Shown piece after piece: positions 24,001-36,060 of a DNA stretch of 64,000 nt. Numbering within the stretch: the stretch's first letter is position 1; every line of letters begins with the position of its first letter. The translations under genes and the position numbers were made by a program. Source of the stretch: Xestospongia muta (lineage: Eukaryota > Porifera > Demospongiae > Haplosclerida > Petrosiidae); NCBI GenBank assembly GCA_963693285.1, contig OY848921.1, forward strand, positions 6,833,229 to 6,897,228. Reading direction: 5' to 3'. A model generated the notes under the pieces. The model was not told the origin of the DNA and searched no databases. It worked only from the letters and a program-made list of their open reading frames with translations.

Positions 24001-24756
24001 AGAGTTAGAAAATGTGCAAGTTACCATAGCATTGTTTAAAATAGTCATTCAGCATATTTCCACTAAATTAACACTGACAAATTACATCATAAAACTATAT
24101 ACCTTTTTGTGTTCACAATAATATGTACTGTTGAAAGATTTCAGTTAACAAAATATATTGTTTATTCTACACTTTTTACTACTGTCACTGATAAGCTCAA
24201 ACAAATATTTTTTTCTTAAATTGTATGTAATTGTATTAATATATACCTTGTTGGTAGAATATACTAAATATAGTATAATGGAATATATGGAATATATTTC
24301 ACTATACTGTCTTGATGAATGTATAATGTATTTATAATGGGTAGCGTTTAGAGTACCAGTAATCAAATTCCATATTTTAATGTAAAATTAAAGCATTTCG
24401 GTTCCTGTGATTAAGGTTTAGGGTCTAGGGTAAATATAATATTAATTTCACATTAAAATATTGCATTCCTTTCCTGACACACTAGACACTGCTGCCTAAA
24501 CAATAACTAGTATTTGAAAAGGAATTAAGTTGTAATTTAATAGCTAGCTGTAGTGTAAATTTAATAGCTAGCTGTAGGCTTGATGTACAGTGAGAACAAT
24601 TAGAATGGTTATATAACATAAACATGAGCTTTCCTGCCTATATTGTTCTCTATGTTTTATTGCAAGACATGTTAGTGATGATACCACGTAGCTATACAAA
24701 GCAAAACTTTTTAGCTCCTCCCTTTATAATCATACCTTAGGGCAATCACCACAAAG
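21036..24756. repeat. Upstream region of kinase-like gene 1 with an internal tandem duplication
   Basis: 22185-22505 recurs at about 23380-23735 (GTACTGGACAATAA, ACTTACTTAATTAAATGG and so on), and 22990-23360 recurs at about 23740-24110. The unit is therefore about 1.2 kb, with roughly 0.5 kb deleted from the second copy. The same DNA lies before kinase-like copy 2 (38230-39300) in single form. No gene supported; a small minus-strand open frame at 24145-24366 has no support. The proximal 60 bases (AGCTCCTCCCTTT, GGGCAATCA, AAAGATGG) are shared with copy 2 and are the likely core promoter. Confidence 0.65.
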
Positions 24757-27700
24757 ATGGATTTGGAGTCGTCATTGATGAACCAAATACAGCCACTATT
24801 ACTAGATGAAGTAATAAAGCAAGACATCGAAATAGGTCGTGGTACGTACGCTACTGTGTTTGAAGTACAAGTTCATGGGCTAAAATGTGCGGGTAAGCGA
24901 TTGATTCTCGAATCAGTGCTACAACAAAATGACAAGTTTAAAAAGAAATTCGTTGCTGAGTGTTTGCTGCACAGCTACCAACGTCATCCTAACATAGTCC
25001 AGTTAATTGGAGTGTGTATTACACCAGAGCCAACTTTAGTAATGGAGTATCTTCCAATGAATCTAACTTGTTGTTTGGAAACTCACCAAGATCTTCCAGA
25101 GTGGATAAAATCAAGTATTCTTTATGACATTTCTAAAGGCCTCAATTTTCTTCATAATCAGAAAGCTTCTATAGCTCATTTTAGTGTGACAAGCAACAAT
25201 GTTCTTCTCACTGCTCACCTTCAGGCTAAAATTACAGATCTCTGTGTTTCAAGGCTATTTAAGGAGATATCAACTGAGAGTGTTGGCTTGATCTCTGATG
25301 ACACATCCTCTAACCACTTAGCATTTATGCCACCAGAATATTTCACTGATCATACATCATGTACTACCAAATTTGATATATTCTCCTTTGGTTGTATTAT
25401 GATACATGTTTTAAGTCAAGAGTATCCCAATCCATCAGAAAAGTTTGACGATAGTTTCATTGATACTGCTATGACTGAATTTAGCTTTACTCAAGTCTCT
25501 GAATGGGAACGTCGTGAACACAATCTTGCTGATGTGTCATCTCATCATCCACTCTTACCGCTCATAGAGAATTGCTTGGATAATGATCCAGAAGAAAGAC
25601 CTCAAATATCTGAGGTTATAAAGGCCATTGAAAATGCATCACCACCTATACCATCTCCATATAATGATGGAATAATAGCATTAATGGAGACTCTGAACAA
25701 AAAAGACAGTCAAGTCAGGGAGGCACGCAAAGCTGTCAAGACTAAAGTTAATGACCTACAGGAGATACTAAATGCCAAAACAAGATCTGTTACTCGACTT
25801 GAAAATGTTGTAGAGAAAACAAAAAAAGAGTACAATGACATAGTTACAGAGAAACAAGAAGAGACCAGTCGTCTTCAAAGTAAAGTCAGTAGTAACTTAG
25901 TTACAATCAGTGATCTCAAAGAGAAGGCAGCAGAACAAGAGAAACAAGTTAAGTCATTAGAAAAAGAAATGGGTCTACAATCTACTGTTATTGAAGAACT
26001 TGAACAAAAAATGCAAATGAAAGATGACAAATTATTAACAATGGAAGGAGATCTTGCAGAAAAAGAATCAAAGATAGATGAACTTAGGAAGATAGCCTCA
26101 AGTGTAAAATCACAAACTGATCGCAATAATGAACTTCAACAAGAAATGAAGGTAATGTTGGAAAACCAGGAGCGACTTCAGGCAATTACATTTAATCAAC
26201 AAGTTCAAATTGACAGCCTCCATCAACAATTGAATACAACAACAGCCAACAATGTCCTATTAGAGACTACCAAGAATAACTTAGTATTATTACAAGATAC
26301 TATACTACAAGACAAGGCAGATATCATTGACCAACATCAAGCAGAAGTAACTGCTCTCAGAGCAGCCAATGACCTAACATCTGTCAGACAACAAGCTTTA
26401 GAGTTAGAGATAAATATACTTCAAAAAGAAAACAAACAACTCACAGAGTCTACAGTCTCTCTCAAGGAAAGTCTTGATACCACAATGAGACACTTGAAAG
26501 AACAATCTGACCTTGTTAAGAAATTATCTCCGACACAAGATAAGCTGCTAGAAGCTATAACAAAGATAAGTATCAATGGTAAGTAAAAAATATTCTTCAA
26601 TTTCATAATTATTGTGTCCTGTGTTTAGGCCCACCTTTATCTCAACAAAAGAAAATAATTCAGTCAATGATGAAGCAAAGACTAATAGAAGGAGACTCAT
26701 GGTATATACACTAATTGTTAAATACATTACTTTAGTCATTCTACTGTAGGTGTCTTGTCAGTACCCTGTGGTTTGAAAAATGGAAAGCATATGTAACTGG
26801 AGTTGTTACTGATAGTCCTGGTCCAGTTACTAACTTCATGTTGTTGGAACGTAAAAATCATCAACGCAGTCTTAAGGAGAATTTGGATAGAGGTACACAT
26901 TACATACTTGTTCCTGAGATAGCCTGGGATCTATTGATACAGTGGTATGGATTAAGTGAGATGTCCACCTACATTGCAAGGTTAGATTTGTTTGTATCTT
27001 GTGAAATATAATTACAATGTTTATACTACTAAGATTGACCACGTTGATATAATGTTATATAACCAATACTTGTATTAATGCTTAGTTACTTCAAGTGTTC
27101 ACATGCTAACATAATAAATGACATTTTACTACAATTATTAAATGATCCTTATCATCTGCTATAGGAAAGTTGTAAAAATTCAAAGACATGCTATCACAGA
27201 ATTTATAGTGGAGGTGTATCCATTACATATCCATGTAACACTAAGTTCTAGCAAAATATTAAGACCATATACAGTTCAACGAAGTGATAAAGTTGGTAAG
27301 TTATTTAACATGTCTCTCCTATTAGTCTAAATACTATATTATATGTAGCTTATTTGATGGAGAAACTCCGTAAGCAGTACAATGTAGGAGATAGCATTGA
27401 GACCAGACTATGGTTATGTCATGAGAGTATTAACACTATACTAAAACCCACAGACACTATGGGATGTAACCAATCACATTATTCAGTAGAACCTAATGAT
27501 GTAAGTACACTGTTCAATAATTAATAATACACTTTTACATTAAATATAGACACTGTTACTTGAGACTAAGATTGGTGCTTGGTTAATACAGGAATCAACT
27601 AGTAATGGACAAATATTTAATAAACCAAAAGAAGGTATATTAACAAATATTAACTGAAATTAATTAAGAAGTAATTAATGTGTGACCTCCCATTTATAAA

Positions 27701-27969
27701 AATTGCATAATCTAACCTTTAATCACAACGCCTTATATGGTATGCAAATAGCTACAATGACATAAAGTGGACTCAGCTAAAATAATAATATAAGTATTGA
27801 GAGAGCTAATGTAATTACTGCTCATTCAAAATAATGGTATAAATATTAGAGAATGTTTTTAATATTATGTGCTGTTAATTTCTTTTTTCCAGCTAAAGTA
27901 TCATGTGTTGTACCTTCTGATGATCAACATCTATTACTCAAATCAAATCCCTCCTACTATTATGTATAA
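24757..27969 (+). CDS. Kinase-like gene 1: pseudokinase, coiled coil, DUSP and UBL domains
   Basis: Exons 24757..26578, 26629..26701, 26750..26980, 27165..27295, 27349..27500, 27550..27634 and 27893..27969 join in phase to 856 residues. The kinase fold (about 20-295) is TKL/RIPK-like: glycine loop GRGTYATVF (27-35), K47, E68 and N148 are present. HRD is replaced by HFS (141-143) and DFG by DLC (161-163), so catalysis is doubtful. A long coiled coil runs about 300-600. Exon 3 is a DUSP domain (STLWFEKWK, GPVTNFMLL, LVPEIAWDLLIQWYGL). Exons 4-6 resemble the UBL next to DUSP in USP4/USP15 (FIVEVYPLHI, ETRLWLCHES). No USP protease domain follows. A 4-base insertion near 27950 ends the protein about 23 residues earlier than the other copies would. 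Likely a signalling scaffold. Confidence 0.88.
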
Positions 27970-28450
27970 ACATTTATCACCAGTGGTACCATCTTTTGAA
28001 GAATCTGCTGACTATGAGACAATGTCATCTTAATTTATAACAAGATACACTTACAATATACAATTTATGTCCTAAGTTTATATGGAGTCCTGTTATATTA
28101 ACAATGTGCAATTTATCAGTTTATATTAAGGTAATTGTTAATAGCCATTAGGTATGATGATGTTTTATTAATTATTATTATATAAATTTTATTTTTATTT
28201 ATGCAATGTCATCTAATTACTGTATTTTGAACTTTATAATGTCTTCTAATATTATACCACCAAATATTGTCCTTCACACGATAGTCATATGTTGTTTTGT
28301 CATCATTTTTTCAAAAATATTTTTTGTTACAAATTTAGCTGATCCAGTATCACTCACTAACTATCAATATCCAAAATAAATCTTTTAAAATGATTTGTTC
28401 TTTAGACTTTATGCTTTGAAACTATAATTGTTACAATGAAATGTTTAAGA
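27970..28450. other. 3' flank of kinase-like gene 1
   Basis: Contains the out-of-frame remainder of the longer C-terminus seen in copies 2 and 3 (to about 28033) and AATAAA near 28376 as a possible polyadenylation signal. Confidence 0.5.
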
Positions 28451-28530
28451 GTTTGCACCCACCTTGAACCATGCCTACAAATTACAGAGCCGATCGAGCA
28501 ACAAATATTGAATTTTGTTGGCACATGGTA
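28451..28530. other. Scar of SPT4 deletion, promoter remnant, block 2
   Basis: Kinase 3' flank (TGAAATGTTTAAGA) jumps directly to the SPT4/GTPase upstream core (CACCTTGAACCATGCCTACA, then GAGCCGATCGAGC). In blocks 1 and 3 an SPT4 gene lies between these sequences, so about 2.3 kb was deleted here. Confidence 0.75.
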
Positions 28531-30290
28531 AGCAATGAATTTAATATAATTTACTACAAGCACTATGGTCTTAGGTATGACTATTTAAATCTTAACATTC
28601 TCTAACTGAAATACTTCTTAGCTAGCACTATATAGCCATTATAATTATTAACTCTCCAGTCTTTAATATTACATAATTTTCAATATCAAAATGAATCTTA
28701 AGAACCTTTTATAATTATTATCTTGTTCATTAACAACAAATAAACTTTACTATTTATATGCTAGATCATCAAAACAGTCAAGTTTGCTTGTTAATATATT
28801 ATTAATAATATATTATAGCTTAGTGCTACAACTGATTGCATATTTGTCTGGGTATCACAAATAGCTATCAAAGCTGTGATGAGTTTAATTATGATAAGAA
28901 CAAACCAAGACAATAGTATGTGTATCCCCCCTTATAGATTAGAGTATATAAAGATTACATCAGATAAAGTGGTTCACAGATAGCTACAATACATATCATA
29001 GTTGTGATGAGTTAAATTATCATAAGAACATACTACAACTATAGTATGTGTACTCTCCTCATATATAGATCAGAATATATGATGTTTATATCAGATAAAG
29101 TGGTATATATTAGTAATATAATAATATAATAAAATTTATTTAAGGCTACAGTTTATACAATTATAAAGTTTATGATTAGTCGACTACATGCTTGAATCAG
29201 ATTTTATAAAAGATATACAACAATATCCTTTATAAATATCTATAATATTTTTCACAAGTGTGATAATTGAAAGCAATATATGAAACAAAACTACATACTT
29301 TAACCTCCAGTACATATAGCAATCAATGAATTTTATTAATGACAACTGTGAGTTTGTGACAATGGCTGTGACCAACTAAGCTTGAAGCTTCTCATTATTT
29401 ACACTATATAGCTTGCTTCTCAGCCTACATTTTTAGCTATAGTATTCCACAGGTACTTGCTAATCATACACTCCATTCAATGTTTATAAAAGTCACTTTT
29501 TTCCAAGACAATTATTTGATGTTTTTCATTGTGATCTTGTTTTGTAGCATACAGTTTAGTAATATCCCCCATTATATATGATGTTTGATGCTACTTTAAT
29601 GTAATGATTACAGTACCTAAAGATAAGCATCACACATAATTTATTCTCTTGTGACAAGTATAGAATTAGTCAAATTGATACATGTGAATACAAAGATTGT
29701 CTCATAGATAAGTAAAAAGGTGAAACTAGCCAAGACAATTAGAATATATAACTAGTTTTCTATAGGCTCAAAGATGAGCATTATTAAGACTAATATTAAT
29801 TATTTTATATATAAAAATCAATTTTATCTTAGAAGTACATATCATTGACTTCATAAAGATCAATGCAAATATTTCCTACCTATTAATGACACTAGTAGAA
29901 TGTAACAAATTGATAATAATAGCTCCAGTGTGATTGATGAAATAAATGTTTGCTTACTGTTAACATTATTATTATTTGTATTTACAATATACACATCATC
30001 CTTTATAACAGTTCATATGTTCAGTATTCATGTTGTTTAAATGTTCTTTATAGTCCAGTGAAGAAATATACTAACTATACATTTAATGTTGACTATGTAA
30101 TATAATATGTACAAGAATTATTATATCATGTTTTATTACTAGCAACAATGTCAATACACCTCACTAAAATAATGATGCCATTAAACTGAAAACTTTTATT
30201 AATATATTAGCCGTGGTATTAAGTTAAGCTAATAGTGCCATTAAATGTCTTCTTTCAATGCATAGTTTCAAATAATGTAATAGATGTTAC
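28531..30290. other. Spacer equivalent to the first intron of gene B
   Basis: Aligns piecewise with 45880-46860 and 47790-47970. The acceptor before the block 3 start exon (TTATTACTAG) is conserved near 30136-30145, but the coding exon after it is not recognisable. No gene. Confidence 0.6.
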
Positions 30291-30790
30291 ATTGTAGTGA
30301 CATTCCTTGTTACTATGTGTCTTTCTTTCTTTTATGTTCCTGTAACGACACCCTGTATTCTCATTGCATAACAATTTATAGAAAGTAAGTATGTATAATG
30401 GCAATTCATGAGATCTTGTTTACATTTTATTCTGATTGTGTATTTTTTAATAATATTTTTATAATAATAAAGTTATTAACTGTAATTGATAGTCCTTGTT
30501 ACTGTGTCATTATTTTTTTATGTTCTATAATGACAAACTATAATCTAAATCTGACAACTACTTATAGCCAGACAGTATGTACAATATTAATTCATGTGAA
30601 CACATTTATGTTTTATCTTGATTGTGTAGTTGTTTAAAATAATTCAAATTATTAGGTTTTAATGACAATCCATGTTACTATGTGTCTTTCTTTTTTTTAT
30701 GTTCCTGTGGTAAAATCTATGTATATTCTCATTGTCATATTAACTATTTATAGAGAGTAAGTATGCACAATGTCAATTCTTATGATCAAA
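30291..30790 (+). repeat. Decayed three-unit codon array of block 2
   Basis: Three units related to arrays A and B. Unit 1: TTTATAG, AAA (30382-30384), GTAAGT. Unit 2: TTATAG, CCA (30568-30570), then GACAGT, so the donor is lost. Unit 3: TTTATAG, AGA (30754-30756), GTAAGT. Intervals are near 186 bp. Beside a dead GTPase copy the splice sites have begun to erode, unlike arrays A and B. Confidence 0.85.
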
Positions 30791-30946
30791 GTTAGTAGAC
30801 TTTTATGTCAGTCCTTGTTACTATGTGTCTTTCTTTCTTAAGTTATATAAATTACTTAAAATTTACAGAGTACTTAAATTAACTTGTTGTTTATTTTTAT
30901 ATCAAATATTTACCTGCTGATATCAAATGTACATATACGTGTATAG

Positions 30947-33345
30947 AAGGAAGATGAAAGAAGTAAAGTATTTATGTATTACTTAATATAACATTATAAT
31001 GCTGCAAAAGATAACAATACAATTTTGTCAATCATTAGCTCTACCAAATTATCGTCTTCAAGCTACTCCACTACATATCACTTTTAGCACAAAATTTGTA
31101 CCTCCTGGTTTCTTCACACGTCTCATTACCTCTCTTGCCAGTAATTCATTTTGTGAGCTGATGTTTAAATGTACTATATCGCAATTGTGTCACTTTTGTT
31201 TATCACAAATCAGATGATTACATCACACTCACTGATCTCCACTTTGCTATACAAGTTGATGTATTATGATATGCTCCAGTTACCTTGGACATTCCATCCT
31301 TTGATATAATATGTCAAGAACTATTGAGTGTTCTTAAAAGTTGCGGAGATCTCATTGAACAAACTCTTATAGGTCATTGGGGAATGATGAATGAAGCCAC
31401 TCAATCTGTCTCTATGGAGAAGGAATTTCAATTGTATGTGATCAAAAGAATGTGATCAATCTGAGGTTCATTACTTCAATATATCAGTAGACAAGTCTTC
31501 CATTCACTGTGAAAAGAGTATGTATAGATCATATCGTAGACCTACTGCTGAGGAAAGAGTCTGGATTGATAAATGGAACATATCGAAAGAGGTACAGTTC
31601 AGGAGAGTTCATTGTAATGTCTCAATGTATTCTTTATAGGGAATATCTCTTGAATCATCATCACCTCCTATAACCATGGTGTCTAGTGCTACTGGTCAAA
31701 TTTGTCAGCAGGAGTCTCTTGAAAGTAAAATAGGTAAGTCAGTCTATGCATGTTAACTTTTATGTATCCATTATAACTTATGATAAATACATGTACATGA
31801 TCAGATTAATGTTTTGTGGTCTTAATTAGATTGAACATGTGTATAGGTCATCAAATAATCCTGCCAATATTACACAATGTATAAGCTCAGATCTATACTT
31901 ATATATATATTGTATTTATTGTAGATATTTCTGACATTTTGTCAAAGGTTCCTATTTTTAAAGATGTTCTCCCTTTGCTCATTCCCATTATGGATCAGTG
32001 GTATACTATTGGTTGTGCTTTAGCCATCAATCCTAGCAAGCTTGATAGTTTAGAACAAAGGCCTAAAGCAGTTAAAGTAAAGCTCTCTAAAGTCATCACG
32101 TTTTGACAGATAGAAAAAGCTAATGCAGCTACATGGAGAGAGCTACTTGAGGCAGTTGAAGGTAAAATTGTAGATAACCATCAAGTTGGTGAGGATATTC
32201 ATCAGTTTTTGACAAACCAAGTATACTTCAAAGAAGGTATGTTATTTGAAGTAATGCCATTGAGTTTCAACAAAAGTTTAGTTATTGTATATGATTTTCA
32301 AAGCTACCAAATAAAATTAATCCATATGAAGTAACCGCCAGTTCATATTGTAATCAATGAATATAATTACTGCTACTGTGAGCATCAAAGTAATCTAAGG
32401 ATGTTTTTAATGATCGTTATCTTGTTTCACCTATATATCTATACAGAGTTTAGCAAGGTGTGTTAGCATAATCATTCAGGTTAATAATAAAATTAATACA
32501 TTTTGTCTTCTTTAGGCTTAGGAAACAGTCATTAATTTTATAGTATGTAGTATAACAATCTTATAACAGTACTTTTTAATTATTTTGTTAAGAAGATAAT
32601 AGTTCCGAAAGTTAGCATAAGTAAGTGTAAGCAATAATTTAAATGATACAAAATGGTTAGTCATGTTGATGGATAAAAGGATGAAGATATATAAGAGGAA
32701 AGGAGTTGCCACAAAAACCTATTTCCTATAAATAACTAGTAATGATGCTTTCAGCTTCACTTGAGTCCCATCATACTTTAGCTATCATCAAAAGAACATG
32801 AGTAAGGTAAACATTGTTGTAAGCATAGGATACATTGAGTTTTATATTTACAATACTAAAACAAGTAAAATACAATATTGTACTTTGTTATTTTAATAGT
32901 GAAAAAAATTTTTTACTCTACAGCAAGAGATCAAAAGTAACAATTCTTAGCACATAATTATCATACAGGATACCTCATATTTAGCTAAGCAAATAAATGT
33001 TGTGTATAACATTTTTATATAATAACATTGTTCCTTTTATCCAAAAAATTATTATTTCTATCTTTGAAATATGCACTCAAAAAAGTGAGTGTTTGTTAAA
33101 GCCTATAGACTAGAAGATTGATATAAGTAAAATGATTTGCAAAAGATAATATGTAGTGGTATTATCTTTATACAGGGCAAATTTCCAGCACATTGATGTA
33201 TATGCATTGCTAAATTATTTTGGGAACACCCATTAGCCCCGTATTTCCACAACCTAGTTATATCCTTTGTCTGTATCCTTCCATTTTATAGATTCTCTAG
33301 AGAAAGGAGTTGTTCATTCGAAATTCATTGACACTTCGAAAACAA
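30947..33345 (+). pseudogene. GTPase copy C1: truncated Roc-COR-Death relic
   Basis: The 16-base exon is at 30947-30962 (last base A). After about 65 bases of intron a deletion joins directly to the late COR segment (31027 onward, LPNYRLQATPLHITFSTK). Frameshifts and a TGA (CGA in gene A) follow. The short exon 31640..31733 and a full-length 312-base Death exon (31925..32236) remain, but the Death exon has TGA at 32104-32106 for tryptophan. Linker exon 33292..33345 is present and the membrane exon is deleted. It cannot make a GTPase. Confidence 0.88.
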
Positions 33346-33740
33346 GTAAGCCTAGCCCATCTCTAGAATTTTAAACATACCTATAATAATGATAACGAAA
33401 TTGCAACAGTCACCCAACCAATTTAAAAACTTGTCTCTTTTTAATTTAAGACATTTTAAAGTTCTGAAGCCTAATTTTAATAGGTCTTTAACTTTGACAA
33501 TTTAGTAGTATTACTTCTTGCCTCCAAATTTAAAATCAATATGTCAAATATTTTTAACTCATTTTTTGCTTATGCCATTTGTTTTTAAAAATGTCTTCCT
33601 AATCAATAATGTTAATAATAACATATTCTTGTAAGTTATATAAATTACTTACAATTTACAGGGTACTTAAATTGACTTGTTGTTTATTTTTATATCAACT
33701 ATTAACCTGCTGATATCAAATGGAACATATACATGTATAG

Positions 33741-36034
33741 AAGGAAGATGAAAGAGGTAAAGTATTTATGTATTACTTAATATAACATTATAATGCTACA
33801 AAAGATAACAATACAACTTTGTCAATCATTAGAACAGACCATATTTTATGATGATGTACAGGTAATTATAAAACACTCAATAAGTAATTAAAAAGTGTGA
33901 TACTGTATAGGTTATTTTTCATTAGAATTTTTTTGGAAGCATCCCACAATGTTTGAAAATTAAATTGCATAAAAATCAACATTGCATCATTTATTTCTAG
34001 TTCTAAACTTTTAAAACAGCACTGATTAGAACATTTATATGTAATTATGTAAGTATCAATTGTACTAACTTAGAAGGATCGAAAAAGACAGCTATATCAA
34101 AAAAAGTTTCTCTTCTGCAATAGAAAAAAGTTTTTTATTGTCATCATTGTTTATATAGAATTAACAGTGATATGTAAATCTCATTTCACCCATATTATAG
34201 CATTACTAGTTATGAAGTAATTGTTTTGGTAAATACCATATTAAATGGAACAACTGTCATGATTTATAATATTAAATGAAATGTAATTGTTATTGTAGTT
34301 TTTATCAAAACACAATAGTCTAGTAAATGTATATTGAATTTTAATTTGTCAGTGTACATATAGAATTACCCTCTAAATAGATATATTATATCAGAATAAT
34401 ATTTTATGATGCTAACAATTATTGTTTAATTTTATCCGATAGATGCCTTTAAGAGAGCTCTAGCAGAGGGAGAAATGGATGTAGCATATGAACGTGTTAT
34501 GTTACTTGGTTCAGGGAGTGTAGAAAAAAGTAGCTTAAAGCCATTATTGATGAAGTTTCCATGGCAACCTCGCACTACTAGTAAGATAATATTTGATATT
34601 AGCTATGTTCAACCATTCGGACATGATTGATATGCTATGAGCCGGGAAAATACTGACAACAAATGGAGAGAAGTAACACCTGATGATGAAATAGAAGAAA
34701 TGGCACAACTCCGTACTTTAGTATATAAGCATGGTTCTGGTCCCAGATCTGTGCTCAATACAATGTCAGCCTCAGCACTCTACCCTATAGCTGCTATGAT
34801 GAAGGCTTCAACCTTATCTTCACAGCTAGTTCAAGATATAGAGACCACCAAAGTTAATGAAATTCTTTCAAAAGCTATAGCTCGTTCTGAGCATATATCC
34901 AGAGGTGATCTTAGCAGTATTACACCTCAGCCATTTTTGCATATTGGGATTGCAGTGGTCAGCCTGTTTTTCATGAAATCCTCCCAGTGTTCCTGACTCC
35001 TTGTACGTTGTTCTTCCTCCTGTTTGATGCCTCTAAAGATTTCAATGAAATAAACATCAGCACACTTGACCCGATGCTCAACTGGATGGCTAGCATTCAT
35101 TGTCACCTCATTCGTCATGAGATAGAGGGTGGTCTTTGTGAGTACCCTCGTATGTACTGCTTTGTTACCCATGGTGATGTTTTAATAACTAATGATAACA
35201 AGAAAGCAGTTCTAGATGAGCTAGAGTCCAATTACAAAAAAAAGCATTATGGAACTTGTTAAAGAAACTTTGATTATCGACAACACCACTTCTGGTAAAG
35301 GAAAACGTGAAGATCCAAATCTCATTAAGCTACGTAGAGCTATTTGTCAGTTCACATATGAAAAGCTCATTGTCAAGACTCCAGTTAGCTGGGTTCTCTT
35401 TCGCAAAATAATTCAAATGTTTAAAAAATGTAATTTATCTTAAAGAAGCTTGTGCTATTGGAGTAGCTTGTAAAATACCTCATGATGATGTTCCAAAGGT
35501 CCTCCTGTTTATCATGATTTAGGAGTAGTGCTGTTCTATCCCCACATTACTGGTTTGAGAAACAAAGTTATCATTAATCCTAAATGCTTTGTGGAAACAC
35601 TTGGGAAAGTGTTGACACTAGATGGACAAACAAGACTAATGTGGACATTACTACAGGAAAAAGGCAACCATTTTTATGTGTCTCTTTGGAAAAATGTAGG
35701 GCAGACCTTAGTCCAGAAGATATAATTGAACTTTTGGTTCATTTTCGCATTGCTGCTAAAGTTTTTACTAAAGAATAATATGATTGAAAAGTGAAGCAAT
35801 ATTTTTTGCCAGCCACACTTCCAACATTCAAAGGAGATTCCAACAAACTTTACAAGAAACTTTTCCATTTAAATATATGTACATAATCAGATTAATATTC
35901 TGTGGTCTTAATTAGTTTGAACATGTGTATAGTCATCAAATAATACCACCTATATTGCACGATATATAAGCTCAGATCTATATTACACATTGTATTTGTC
36001 GTAGATATTTCTGACATTTTGTCAAAGGTTCATA
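33741..36034 (+). pseudogene. GTPase copy C2: frameshifted Roc-COR
   Basis: The 16-base exon is at 33741-33756. The GTPase exon starts at 34443 (phase 1, DAFKRALAEGEMDVAY). The P-loop is altered (GSGSVEKSS, glycine lost), a stop follows HD at 34628-34630, the switch II segment is frameshifted (HIGIAVVSLFF), and further shifts follow at about 35240, 35420 and 35510. Sequence breaks at about 35860 into the intron type found before the CARD exons of gene A. It includes the same 30-base exon candidate (36005-36034, ISDILSKVH then GTGAGT). Not functional. Confidence 0.88.
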
Positions 36035-36060
36035 GTGAGTATAATCAAATAATCTACTAA

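Noticed and set aside
25875..26126. Minus-strand open frames opposite the coiled coil (also 40846-41097 and 60846-61097)
   Set aside because: They are antisense shadows of a conserved coding exon; the opposite strand has the domains and splice sites.
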